From contig VCJN01001268.1 of NCBI GenBank assembly GCA_006384855.1, positions 1-64,000 of the forward strand: a stretch of 64,000 nt of DNA, read 5' to 3'. Within the stretch, counting starts at the first letter, position 1, and each line of letters starts with the position of its first letter. Below, piece after piece: positions 12,301-24,500 of the stretch. The position numbers and the translations under genes were made by a program. The notes under the pieces were generated by a model. The model was not told where the DNA came from, ran no database searches, and worked only from the letters and a program-made list of their open reading frames with translations. Source of the DNA: Tetraselmis striata. Lineage: Eukaryota > Chlorophyta > Chlorodendrophyceae > Chlorodendrales > Chlorodendraceae.

Positions 12301-15300
12301 TCTCACGCGAGAAACAGCAACGACACGTAAAAAAAGCGGGTTGCGGGCCTCAGGTAACATCAAGGACGCGGCGGGGGCGTGAGGTTGAGGCAAGGGAAGG
12401 TGGCGAGAGGGATGGGTCTATCGCGGAGCAGTGCGGGGAGGCGCACCAGGAAGGCGCCCAGCGCCATCGAGAGGCCAGCGACCTGCGTGAGCAGGGAGGT
12501 GCCGATGCACGTGAGCAGCGTGGTGGCGGCGAAGATCTCGGCGTTTTGAAAGTCGGCGATCTTCTTGAAGATGGGGCGCAGCAGCGCGCGGCCGGCGCTG
12601 ATGATGACGGCGATGCAGACGACCGCCTTGATGGCCGCCATGCCGAGCGCCTTGCCGATTTCGCCCAGCCCGACGGCGCTGCCGTCGGGGCTGGGCGCCA
12701 GCAGCGGGATGAGCATGAGCAGCGCCACGACCGCGAGGTCCTGCAGCAGCAGCACCGAAAAGGTGGCGCGCCCGTGGCGCGACCCGCTCTCGCCGCGGTC
12801 CTGCAGCACCTGGAGCGCCACGGCGGTGGAGGACAGCGCCATCGCGCCGCCCACGATGACACCCGCGGGGCCCGACAGCCCCAGCAGCATGCATGCGCCG
12901 CAGATGGCCGCGGTCGTCACCAGGAACTGGCTCAGCCCCAGGCCAAACACGTACTTGCGCATGCTGTTCAGCCGGTCCAAGCTCAGCTCTAGGCCGATGT
13001 TGAACAGCAGAAACACTACACCAAACTCGGCCTGCGCCACGAGGAGAAAAGTGAGGCCGGCCGAGGGGGGGGGGGGGGGGGGGTTCAGTGCGCGGAGGGT
13101 ATGACTCAGTAGCCGTGCTTCTAATCTTTTTGATTGATCAGAACGGAAGCAAATTCCTTCAGCTTGTGGGTTCGCCCATCAAGCATGAATACTATGTGAC
13201 TGCTAAAGGTGTTTCAAGCAACCCCAACGCTCCACATCACCATAGCATCCCATTCACACCAATGGCAACAGGGCAAGCAAAAAGCGGATCAGGCAAAGGT
13301 ATCATGCAGGAGGTTGTGAGGAAGGTGGCTGGGAGGTTGAAGGGGGGGGGGGGGGGGGGGGGGTCGCACCAGATGCTGCACTGCGTTCACCTCCTGCACG
13401 ATGCCGAGCGCATGCGGGCCAATGACGGCGCCGCCCGCGAGGAAGCCCAGCACGGGGCTGCCGCCGGGGAGCTTGCAGATGAGCGGCACAAAGATGACGC
13501 TGGTGGTGAGCAGCACCAGCATGTCGATGACGCCGCGCGGGATGTGCGCGCCCTCCGGCGCCATGTTGATCACCATGTTGTGCAGCATGTCGGGCAGGCC
13601 CGACAAGAACGAGGCCGCGACGGACAGCGGCTTCTCCAGCAGCATCTCAAAGTACTTGTGGTTGAGGAGGCCCACGACCGCCGCCAGACCAACCACGCTG
13701 TTGGGAAGCAGGATTCAAAGGGGGAAGCCCCCAGGGGGGGGGGGGTTAAGTGGGGAGGTCCCCGCATCCTTAGCAGCCGAACCACGGCCTCCCAGAAATC
13801 TGATACTTATACATCGAGAACTAGTGTTCCCGTTAGGGGTCGTGCAGGGTATGTCTTTGTGTGTGTGGGGGGGGGGGGGGGGGGGGTGTGTGTGGACACC
13901 AGGGTGCGGAGGCACCCGCGCTTGGAACATGGGTTCCTTGGGCTTCATAGCTTTCGTAATATATTTGCGATGATGTCGTAACAAGACAGTAATTTGCAGG
14001 CATGGCGTAGCCATCACTGCATACATATGCGTGAGTATAAATGTGCGTCCAGCTAGATACGCACGTATACTCATCCTATACCGCACACCATTAAGAAATA
14101 CCACCTCATAGGAGTGCGATCATGAAGATGCCAAAGAACATAAGAACGCGCCTCGATTTAAAACCCGGAGAGGCACCGCATGAGACGACAAAATGGTTCA
14201 TTGTGTTCGAGACCTGCAAACTCAACTGAACGGAATGGCACTCTTATCGCTGTCCAGCTGGCCCAGTGGCAGCCCCTTCCGTGCACACAGAGAGAAAAGA
14301 GGAGGGGTGGGGGGTTGGGGGGGGGCGGAGGGGGGAGCGGGGAGGGCCCACCCGCCGATGAAGAGGAAGCGGTGGCTGTGCAGCCAGTCCTGGAACTGGC
14401 CGATCGCCTTCTCCGGCTCCCCTGAGCCCGGCCCGGACGAGAAGAGCGACGACGCGAGGTACTTGGACGACTTGCCGGTCGCCTTCACCAGCGGCGCCTC
14501 CTCCGGCTGCTTGTCCACGCTCTCGTCTCCCTGAATGGCCGCCACCATGGCGGCAGCCGCCTCAGCACCCACCGCGCCACGCAGCACAACCCCAAAACCC
14601 TACAACATCACTTACGCCTCCCGCCCTGACTTAGGGCCACATGTGTTGATCAAAATCCATGGTGTCATGCGTGATATGACAGCACAACCCCATCCCCATG
14701 TCATTACTGCCCATTTCAACCTCTGACCCACCACATGATAACCTATTGCATGCTAGGGTTTCAGGTCACCAGCCCCGGTTTTTCCTGGCTCGCATTTCCA
14801 GGCCCGTACTGGTCAGAGTGTTACCAATACTCAATGAAGGGGTGCCGGATTGCTATTATGTACACAAAGGCACTCGACCTGGAACCCTTACCCTTTGGGA
14901 GCGTTTGGCCGCATTCAAACACGACGGGTTACTTGAGCACAGGGGTACCAAGGCGCTCCCCACCTCGCAGATGGTCTTGTTGACGAGCTCCTCCATGCGC
15001 GCCACGTCGTCCAGGATCTCCTCGCCGCGCAGCTCCTCCACCGAGCGCATGCTCAGGCTGACCCCCGCGCCCGCGGCGTCGTCGCCCTCCGCGCCCTCCG
15101 CGGCCCCCTTCTTCTTGCCGTCGGCCTTGGCCGCCTTCTCCACCTTGGCGCGCAGGTCCTTCACCAGCCCCTGCAGCTCCTTCTCGATCGCCTCCTCCTG
15201 GCACCGCGTCTCCACCTCCGCCGCAAAGCCGCCAGCGCTGGCCTCCATGGCCACGCTCGCCAGCGTCTCCGCGTTGGCCAGGTTCTGCTCCAGCGCCACT

Positions 15301-17510
15301 ACCCGGTTCTGCATCTCGTCCACCTGCGCCAGCCGGGAAACAGGGGCATCGGCAGCAGCCAAGCGGGCAAGCTCAGACAAAGGCTGGGTGGGATACCGCT
15401 GAAAGGACAGCCGGCCGACCTCGAACCCCTCAAAACCCCTCCAAGACCCCGGGGAAAAACCAGCCGCCATCTACAGGTGCCGGCAGGGCGATGAGAGCAC
15501 TGCGGACAAGCGCTTGCCCTGCCTGCCAAAGACCAAGAAGTATTGTAATAAAATGTGGCCGACACATCGCGCGCATGCAAGCCTGATTAGGGAGTTATAT
15601 TGCAGAATCTTTCAGGTGTGTCGGCACGCGTAATCACACGCTGGCGCACAAAAGACGAGCCCTGCCAGTCCACGGCTCAGACTATCAGCGCAAACTGCCA
15701 GTCGCACCCAACGCCAAAAGCCCGAGCACCGGCGCAGCGCCCCCTGTGTCCGCCATGACGCTCCACAATGTGCAACCCTACTCCCCCCCCCCCCCCCCCC
15801 CTCCCTCCCCCTCTCCCTGGCCGCAATTGTCAAGGATTGGCGACTAGGGTGCAGGTTTCGTCAGCACCTCCCATGGGCCGCCGCACTCTGTGCGATTTCT
15901 AAACATCACATGGGGAAAAGGGGGGGGAAGGGGGGGGGGGGGAGGACGCCACTGTGGAGCCGAAGTAGAAGGTGGGCCATGTGGCATGCGCTGACGAGCA
16001 GGAACGACAAACGCCGGCCCCACCAGGAGCTATACAGCGGGACCCTTCCCCCCACACCCCCCCCCCTTCCCCCGCTCCCACCCTGCCACTGTCGTGATGA
16101 TGCCGCACACTAGCCTGATGATCGCTGGTGGCGTCAACACCCTATGAGATTCAGTGTGCTTATACGTGTCGGAACCTGTCCAAATGCTCGTGGGTTGTTC
16201 CCGGCTGCATATAACAATCGAGCCCCTAGTCTCCGCCGACCTGGAGGCTAGGGCAGCTGTCAGAGGCGTGCCATCAGCCAGGCCAGGAAGAGGGAGGGAG
16301 GCATCCAGGGCGCAGAGTGGCCTTGCCTGCTCCTGAACACTTTCCAGCTCACGTAGGATGGACAGCTGCTCGTTCTGCTTGAGCGCCAGCTTGGAGTCCA
16401 GCTCAATGATGCAATCCCGGCACTCCCGCACAGCGGCGGCCGCCCCGTCCGTGGCGCCCTCCTCCCCGGCATCCACCTTGGCGCGCGCCGCGCCCTCCTC
16501 CGCGAGGCGCGCCTTTAGTGTCTCATTTGCCGCGGTCAGCTCCACCTGCAGCGCCGCCACAGCCTGCGCGGCGGCCTCGCGGCGCTGGATCGCCTCCTCT
16601 GCCGCCTGCACCATCTCCTCCAGCTTGGCTGACTCGTCTGTGAACACCACCTTGGCGTCCACAGCGATGGAGCCGAGCTCCTCGGCCTGCGAGCCGCCGC
16701 GCTCGCCACCAGTCAGTAACAGCGGCACCAGGGCGCGTGCCGCAGTCGCTAAAATTCATGGCGGGAATGTGCCTATCAAATAGGAAAACGCGGTTCCAAA
16801 CTCCAGGTTCAACAGGGCAACATCAAAAGGATAAACGTGGGAAATAAGAAGCGCGAGCGCGCGCGCGGGGGGGGGGGGGGGGGGGGGGGGCACCGTCTCC
16901 TCCAGCCTCGTGCGCTCCTCGATCGCCAGCGCCTCCCGCTCACGAACCTGCGAGAGCTCCTCCAGCAGATCGTTTATGCGTGACTTCTCCTCCGCGTAGA
17001 CCTGCACGGAAGGGGCGCGGGCTGTCAACCCCACAAAGAGCAGGGGACCCTCCCGGATGTTCCGGAAACCCAGCCTCGGCGGATGCGAGAGATCGGCCGC
17101 GCTGCCCACGGGAGATTTTGACCAGAGCGTTGCGACCCGCCGTCGGATAAATACAATGTGGCACACCACTGGCCAGCGTAAGTTTGTGGCCTTGAGACGG
17201 CGAGCACCTCGTCCAAGGACTCTACGATGGCGTCCGCCGCCTTCCGTAGCTCCACACCCTGCGGCGCGCCGTTGCTGGCGGCGACATCGCCACCGGCCGC
17301 CTCGCCCGCCCGCACCAGCCCGGGGCGCGGCCACGTAACACGACCCCGCGGGTTCAGTAGCAGCGGACCTTGCCGCCTGGTTGCCCACAGCAGGCAGTCG
17401 GGGTTCCGTAGGTGGCCCGCGCCGTCGACGGGTGAGCGATGGCTGCGGGGAGAGAGCCGCCGGGGGGCTAGCGCGCCGCGCGCGCCGCTAAGCGCGGCCA
17501 TCCGCACCAT
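9346..17510 (-). CDS. KEA1/2-type plastid K+/H+ antiporter, complete, 11 exons
   Basis: Exons on the minus strand are 17199-17510, 16894-17001, 16327-16686, 14964-15323, 14352-14560, 13370-13697, 12447-13031, 11921-12070, 11426-11824, 11020-11271 and 9346-9606, totalling 1107 residues, close to plant KEA1/KEA2. Residues 1-70 are basic and Ala/Ser-rich, like a transit peptide. About 75-380 is coiled coil (EEKSRINDLLEELSQVRERE; AEEAIQRREAAAQAV). About 440-870 is the CPA2 exchanger domain with VVFLLFNIGLELS, ALSSTAVALQVLQDRGE and the QD motif LLLQDLAVVALL. About 905-1050 is the RCK/TrkA-N domain with GFGRVGQV. The C-terminus carries AVVPEILEPSLQLAAAVL. Plant relatives exchange K+ for H+ in the inner envelope; location here is inferred. 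The third exon appears to use a GC-AG donor (CAG|GCAAGG). The first exon and exact start are least certain. Confidence 0.9.
9876..10935 (+). mobile_element. tRNA-derived SINE with 18-bp target duplications, in the last KEA intron
   Basis: The copies actaggtatattcaaggta (9876-9894) and actaggtatattcaggta (10918-10935) flank the unit as target-site duplications. The 5' head resembles a tRNA, with an A-box-like stretch at 9902-9920 (ctcggtagagcgg) and a B box gggttcgattcc at 9944-9955. The 3' tail contains ggggcggcttcggccgatg and ends in repeated tttac. Without the nested insertion at 10018-10787 the body is about 250 bp. The same tail is seen at 25641. Orientation is opposite to the KEA gene. 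Confidence 0.75.
10018..10787. mobile_element. Harbinger-like MITE (39-bp TIRs, TTA target duplication) nested in the SINE
   Basis: The termini 10018-10056 and 10749-10787 are inverted repeats of 39 bp with one mismatch, starting gggtcgaaggatagaag. A TTA lies directly outside each end (10015-10017 and 10788-10790). Three-base TTA/TAA duplications are characteristic of PIF/Harbinger transposons. The 770-bp unit has no transposase and is non-autonomous. Superfamily assignment rests only on the duplication and TIRs. Confidence 0.75.
15324..16326 (-). other. Large KEA intron with C and G homopolymer tracts in both directions
   Basis: This intron, between the two coiled-coil exons, carries a plus-strand C run at about 15783-15802, G runs at about 15918-15941 and further C runs near 16059-16075. 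It is the clearest exception to the sense-strand poly-C pattern in the window. No coding exon was found in it. Confidence 0.5.
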
Positions 17511-18072
17511 TGCGGGTTCTGCGCGGTGCAGCCGAGGCGTGCGAGAGGCTACTGCTACGTCACTATTGGCACGGGTTTAACTGTGTGTAGCCTTTGCACA
17601 CGACAGTTTCACGCTGTGCTCGAGGTGGTAGCGGTCTCGAAGAGGGATGTGCAGGTGAGATGTGTGTGACCCGCAGGTGCTGTGGCATCACAGCCCAGCC
17701 TGCCGAAGTAGCGACCCGAGTCCAGTAGTAGCGCCAGCAGCATCGCGGAAACCCGCGCGGCGTCGTGGCAGCCGTTTCCGGCTCACAGTCCATTATGCGT
17801 GCAGGCGGATATCCCGCCGAATGCCCCACGAGTAGTAATCCATAGTAATCCGCGGTTATAAATAATGGTAATAATAATATATTCTTGTAAGGATTAAGGA
17901 TTTTATAATACAGGTACAATAGTGTGAATTGCAGACGAAAGAGACAGCACTAGTAAAAACAGCAATGAGTCCACCGCTTTTTAAAATAAAAGCACCTACT
18001 ACCGCGGTACGGGTACCGGTACTAGCTACAGCTGGAAGTGTGTCTACATGTACTACATATTTACAACGACAT
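17511..18072. other. KEA 5' flank up to the copia insertion, no gene seen
   Basis: The stretch becomes AT-rich toward 17860-18070 and ends in gacat, the left target duplication of the copia element. It presumably contains the KEA promoter; no specific site was identified. Confidence 0.4.
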
Positions 18073-18553
18073 TGTCGGAGGGGATTGTCGAAGCGATGGC
18101 TGAGTGGCACTGTCACTGATGGGGGGAGAGTCGGCGAGAGTCGGCGTGCACGCGTCGAATCACGTCGAGTGCCAGCAAGCAAGGTGCGAGCTGGAAAGGC
18201 AAAGGGCTGCTATGAGCCGTGGGCGATGGACGATAGGTAGTCGCTGTCGCCGTGGTGATGGCTGAGTGGCACTGTCACGAGAGAGAAAGGGTGAGTCGGA
18301 ATATTTCTGGAAAAGCAGTTGACTGAATTACAAGGAGCCGAGGCTGGCAATTTTTACCAGCCGACTAGGTGTCACTTAGAACGGACACCTCTCCGTCTAA
18401 GAAGGCCAACTGGCAAAGATGCCTAGGTGCCATGCTTTGGTGCCGTACTGCTGCCATAAGGTCCAAATTAGGCACAGGTACGGCAGCCAGAAAATGCGGA
18501 TTTCACAGAGAGAAAAAGCGGATTCAGGGTACCGGGGTACCCTGGGTCCAACA
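18073..18553 (-). repeat. 3' LTR of the copia element
   Basis: It is 481 bp and matches 24913-25393 base for base by eye, with TG...CA ends. The outer flank is gacat. Confidence 0.95.
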
Positions 18554-18570
18554 CCCCTCCTCATCCTGTG
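18554..18570 (-). other. Polypurine tract next to the 3' LTR
   Basis: On the sense strand the bases just before the 3' LTR read cacaggatgaggagggg. A purine run touching the LTR is the expected start site for plus-strand cDNA. It overlaps the end of the polyprotein ORF. Confidence 0.7.
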
Positions 18571-21500
18571 GAATCCCGCGGGCGCAAGACTGATGGCGGC
18601 AGAGGCGCAACACGGGGCTCCTCGGATGACCCCATCAGGAAAGCGCGGAAACGAAGAAAGGTAGTCAGCGGCAGCGCTTTAGTGAAGAAATCGGCGAGTT
18701 GGTCTGCGGTAGGCGTGTAGTGCATGTCGATGACGCCGTCTTGGCAGAGTTGGGCTGCATACTGAAACTTGAGGTCAATGTGGCGTTGCGCGCTTGTAAT
18801 CATACCATGTTTCACCTGAACGATGCATGCTTGATTGTCCTCGCATACCCGCACTGGGTCAGTGGTGGGGTGGTGGAGCTGGCGCAGAAGAACGCGAATA
18901 AATGCCAGACATTTGCATGCCATGCAGAGCGCCACGAACTCCGCCTCGGCAGTAGACAGGGCCACACTCTTCTGAACTTGCGCGCGGTAGGCGACTGGGG
19001 TGCCATGCACCAGGGCAAGATAGCCGGTAGTGGAGCGGCGTTTGGGCACGAAGGTTGCCCAGTCAGCGTCCACAAAAAAGAGGAAGTCAGGTGCCTCGTT
19101 GTCCAGTTGCTTCCGGAAAATGAGGCCATGGTTGGGGGTGCCCTTGAGGTAGCGCAGCACTGATACGGCGATCTGCCAGTGACGCTCGGTGGGGGACGCC
19201 ATGTAGGCGCACAGGCGGCCGACCACGAACGCAATGTCCGGGCGTGATGCCACAGCCAGCCAGATAAGGCTACCAACAAGATTGGGATAGGGAAAGAGTT
19301 TGGTGTCGAGGGGCGTGCCTGTAGGGTCATGAAAATCGGTATCCGGTGTGCAGGGTAGGCGGCGAGGCGCGCACGCCGCCATGTTGAAGGTAGTCAAGAT
19401 GTCGTTGATGTACTTCTCCTGATGGAGGTGGAGCACGCCTCCCGGCTTGCGATCAATGGCCATGCCAAGAAGCCAGGTGCATAGGCCGTCAGTAGTTGCA
19501 TCAAACGTAGAGAAGAGAGAAGTCTGAAAACGCTCCCGGATGTCGGACGACGGGGAGGCAGCCAGCATGATGTCATCGACGTAGACGCATAGGATGGCCA
19601 GCAGCGATTTATCGACTGCGAGCAGCGTCCATACGCCTGGATCGCACTCGGAGCTGACGAAGCCGAAGTCACGGAGAAAAGAAGAAAAGCGCAGAAACCA
19701 CGCCTTGGGTGCCTGCGGCAGGCCATAGAGTGCCTTAACGAGTTTCCAAGCCTGATCCTTGCGGCCGTAGCCGGGGGGGGGGTAGACGTAGACATCTTCA
19801 TCGAGGTTAGCGTTGAGGAAAGCACAGGTGACGTCGAACTGGTACGGCTCCCAGTCAAGTTGAACTGCGAGAGCAATAGTGGTGCGCAAGGCGATGAAGC
19901 TGACGACTGGGGCATAGGTCTTAGTGTCATCATAGTTCTCGCCGGCAGTAAGTTGATCGCCGCGGACAACCACTCTGGCCTTGCGCTTGATGAGGTTGCC
20001 ATCCTTGTCTTGTTTCTCCGCAAAGGCCCACGCCGTCTGTATGATGATTGCTGATGGGTTGTCGCGGCGAAGGTCAGGAATGCTGATCCAAACAAAGGTC
20101 TCCATCTTGGTGATAGAGGCGATCTCTCGGTCCATGGACTGTTTCCAGTCATCGGGGTGATTGCTGGAGATGGCCTCCTTGTAGTTGCGCGGCGCCTTGG
20201 ACACGCGGACAGTGGGTGCTGGCAGGGCGAGGGCGGCCATCTGCGCCGGGTAGGGGCGCACAACCTCCGCGATGGCGGATGCTACCAGCTTGGGGTGGTA
20301 GTCGCTAAGGTCGACATAAGGAGAAGATATGTGCGCTGATCCACTGGAGTGAGGAGTTGGCAGTGCTGTGGCGTCCCCCTCCTGATGACGCGGAAGATAC
20401 GTCCCTTCTGGCTGCGGAGGTGGGGGCCCCTCCTGCGCGGAGGCAAGCGCCGCTGACGGCGGCATGGGTGGCAGCATGGGAGGTGGCGCGTGGGGCCCCT
20501 CCTGCTGGTCCAAGGGTTGCGGCTCATCCATCAGGTGGTCATCGTCGGGGAGCTGGAAGACTGGCATAGAGAGTGCCGGTGTGCTGGAGAAGGGTCGTGT
20601 CACCTCATCAAAGATGACATCGCGTGTAACCGTTTCGCGCCTGGTAGCCGGGTTGTATATGCGGTAGCCGGCGGAGTCCTCATGGTGGCCAACGTAGATG
20701 CCCGGCCAGGATTTAGGTGTCATTTTTCCCTTGGCTGCCCGCATAGTCACAGGTATGTTGACCCAGGCCACACAGCCGAAAACATGCAGGTTGGCGAGGT
20801 CGGGCTTGCGACCGGTCATCAGCGTGTAAGGTATGGCATTGACGGACGAGCTCCACTGGCGGTTGCAGAGATAGACGGCGTGAAGATACGCCCAGTCCCA
20901 GAAGGTGCGGTCGAGGCCGGCGTGGAGAAGCATGGCTTGGGCACACTCACCGATAGTGCGGAAAGAGCGCTCCGCCAGGCCTGCCTGATGATGAGAGTGG
21001 GATGCGGTAAACTCCAGCGCGATGTTGAGGTCTGCACATGCTTGACGAAACGGAGAGCCGGTATAAACCGCGCTGCGATCGGCACGTATGCGTTGAACGG
21101 TGTGACCCATGCCGAGAACCGCCGCATGAAGTTGATGGACGGCGCGGACGGCCTCGTCCTTGGTGCGCATGGTGATTGCTACCTTTACTCCAGTGTAGGA
21201 ATCCACCGCGCCGAAAACATGCTGCGCGCCAGTGACCGACGGACAAGGTCCCTTCCAGTCGTCGATGACCACGAGCATGTATGGTGCCTCCGCGCGTGGG
21301 GAGGGCTGACGGTTGACTGACTGCTGGTGGGATTTGGCCTGAATGCACGCCGGGCATATGGCCTCCGGGGCAGATCCGAGTTTCGGGATGCCGATGGCAT
21401 GTTGTTGGGTGAGCTCCATGTGGCGCGCGCAGCGATGACCAAGTCGAAGATGCCACAGGGAGTAGGAGGCCGTTGGAGATGGCAGTGCCATGACCCCATG

Positions 21501-24500
21501 AGACGGATCCCGGATGGGAAGGAGCTTGATGCCGTACAGGCCTGTGGTGCCGGGGTAGGGCTGAAGGTGGATGACTGCGCCATCTGGGGTGATCATGCTG
21601 TTGAGGAGGCGGCTGAAGTAGAAAGAGTAGCCCTGCTTGCTGAGTTGATGGGTGCTGAGGAGGCGGCTGATGTTGGTGAGACCGACACTGGAGGTGATGT
21701 CAGGAGTATGGTAACAGTCTCGTGCCACAATGGTATGTGGCCTGCCTGTGATGTCTAGTGTTGGCGCCAGCGTGGTGCCGATGCCGACTGCCGGTTGCCC
21801 GAAACCGCCCACCAGAAATTGCTCTGCCGCAGGAATGTCCATGTAGTAGATGTAGTCGGTGCGGTGGGCATTGACGTGAGAGGATGCTCCCGAGTCGATG
21901 AGTACCCATGCTTCGCCATCGCTGGTGATGAGGGTGCCGTATGACGTGTGGCAGACAGTGATGACGGCTGGGGAAGGGGCGGCGCCCGAGACAGCCTTGA
22001 TGTAGTTGCGCATGACGTTGAGATCGATGACCCCGCCGAGAAGTTTGCGCAGTGTCGCCTCAGAAAGGTGAGATGTGGGCAGATCATCCAAGGTGAAGCC
22101 CATGGCGCGAGCGCGTAGAGCTGCAGGGGGCTCGCACCATCTGCCGTTGTCTGCCCAGGACCAGGGGCCATCATGTTCGTAGACCATGCCAGCGCCCGGC
22201 TGACCGTTGGTTTGCATGCGAAAAGCGTATGAGCCGGGGCGGGCGACGAACTTCGGAAAGTAGTCAGTTGTCACCACAGGAGTAAAGTGGGGGAATTCGG
22301 ATATACAGAGGTCCCACGCGCAGGGGCCGGGGTCGGTGAGCTCGATGGCGTTGATGTTGTTGATGTAGTCCTGAACGTCGGTTTGCGAAGCGATATTGGT
22401 CCACAGGAGGGTGTCGCGGTGAGCCGCCGAGCCGCAGGCGGTCGCACGCATGATGTTGCCGGTGCCAAGTGAGGAGAGTATCTCAGGGAAGTCCAGCGCG
22501 CCTGGAACATTCTCCACAATGTAGCGCACCGGTGTGGGCTGTGTAGTCAGGTAGAAACGGATGAAACTGATGACGGAAGCAAAGGCCCGAGAGCGATGGT
22601 CCTGCCAGCCAAGGCGTGAGCCAGCGCGCGACCATGGTTGACACGGTGGGCCTGACACGATGAGAGTGACCGGACGCAGGGTCTCCAGCTCCGCGATAGT
22701 GATGTTGTTGACGTCCATGGGGGTCCTGGCATGACAGTCCTGAAATGCTGAAGGGGGCAGACGGTCCGGGTACTTGTCGCTGATGACATGTAGGCGATGC
22801 GTCCACATAGTACGAGCCTCGGGCGACGGGTCGGCGCCGGTGATCTTGTGGATGGTGAAGCCGTATTCTACCAGAGCCTCTACTTCAGATGCTGATGGGC
22901 CATGGCAGGGCGAAAAGAGATGGTCGATGACCAGAGAGGTTGGCAGCGGGAGGATCGGCGCAGCGGTGAGGAGCGGTAGTGTTGGTGGCGGGTCGCCACG
23001 CAGGGCGCCTTGCTCCGCATGAAGAATGTGGGATGCCAACGCCGCCGAGGCGGGAAATGTGGGTGAAGTGAGGCATAGGGGTTGGGCTGGGGTGGGGACG
23101 GGGTGGGGACGTTGCCAATTGATGTCGAATAGGTGGATGGGGGGGTCGAGGGAGTAGGGATGGGAGTAAACGTTCCAGCGGGGGGGGGTGTTGGGGGCAT
23201 CGAAGATCGGGAAGGCGTCGGGGTGAGGGCGGGAGCGGTGAACATGCCATGAGTGTGAGAACGGGGACTCGAAGTCGGCATAAGAGTCGGAGTAGGGGAC
23301 GTGCCAGGGGTCATGTAAGTCATCCTCCGCGCTGTCCTCGCCCTCCCCCTCCTGTGCTCCGGTGTCTGCCCCTCCTGGGGCGGTAGTGTTGCAGGTGAGC
23401 ATGATAGGCAGGCTGCTGTGGTGTTGTGCTGATGGGGACACTCCCACGAACGGGTAGGCCTCCTGGTGTCCCGTCGGCCGCTGGGTGAAGGTGTCGCTGG
23501 CATGCTGATGACCCGGGTGCTGATGTCCAGCCGGGGAGACGAAGCCGACCGGCTGCTGATGACGCTGCATGCCGTCGTTGCTGCCCTGGTTTGTCCAACG
23601 CTGCTGCCGCTGGGGCCTGCCCTGATTGTTGCGGTTGTCGTTGTAGAAAGGCTGGCCTGGCGGCGCCTGATGGCGGTAGGTGTCGCGCGGGTGGTGGCCA
23701 TAGTTGGTGTTGACGCGACGCTCCGCAGGCGCGCGCTGATGGCGGTCATAGCGAGGGTTGGTCATGGTGCTGGTCGGCGTGGTGTCATCCAGGATACGCA
23801 AGCCATTGGCATGGCGCCTGGCCACACACTGCTGCTGGGTATGGCCCGGACGGTCACACCGTCTGCAGACAACGCTGGGCCCGGTGGTGTGCTGCGGGTC
23901 CCTGGGGCTGTAGGAATTTATGAGGTTTGGCGGGCACGCGCGGACGCGCTGCTGACGCTGACGCTTGCGCGCCTCCATGTTCTGTCCGGCGCTGATGATG
24001 GTCGCCAGCTTCTCGTTGACAGTGGCCGCCGAGGTGGTGGTGTCGACGATATGATCGTAGTCTGGGTGAAGGCCTGGGATGAGGTAGTTGGCAGCCACGT
24101 ACTCGAAGGTCCACTGGCCATGTGCCTTGTTCAGCAGATTCCAGAGGTTCTGGTAGCGACGAACATACACCTGAACCGGCTCATTCGGGAGCTGGCCCGC
24201 TGTGATCTCTTCCTCCAAGCGCTTACGCTCCTCCATGGCTGAGCCCTGGAGCTCAGTAAGGAGAGCCTTCCATGCGGTGTATCCACACTTCCTGGAATCC
24301 ATGCTGATGCTGTTGACGATGGCCAGTGCCATGGGATAATGGGCTGTTGCGTGGCGTAGGGCGGCCAGAAGGATCATTTGCTCCTGACGGGTGCCTTTGC
24401 CCTTGGTGGTGTCCAAGTAGCCAGCGCTGCCGAGAGCGATCTTGATGGCTTGAGCGTTGTCTCGTGTAGAGATGGCGTTGTCCCAGATGGGGACGTTCTT

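Noticed and set aside
13088-13981. 297-codon plus-strand ORF with poly-Gly
   Set aside because: It covers a KEA exon on the other strand and reads through two G tracts as poly-Gly; there are no motifs.
20490-21320. 276-codon plus-strand ORF
   Set aside because: Antisense to the copia integrase region; other plus-strand ORFs at 18699, 21327 and 23466 are the same kind of shadow.
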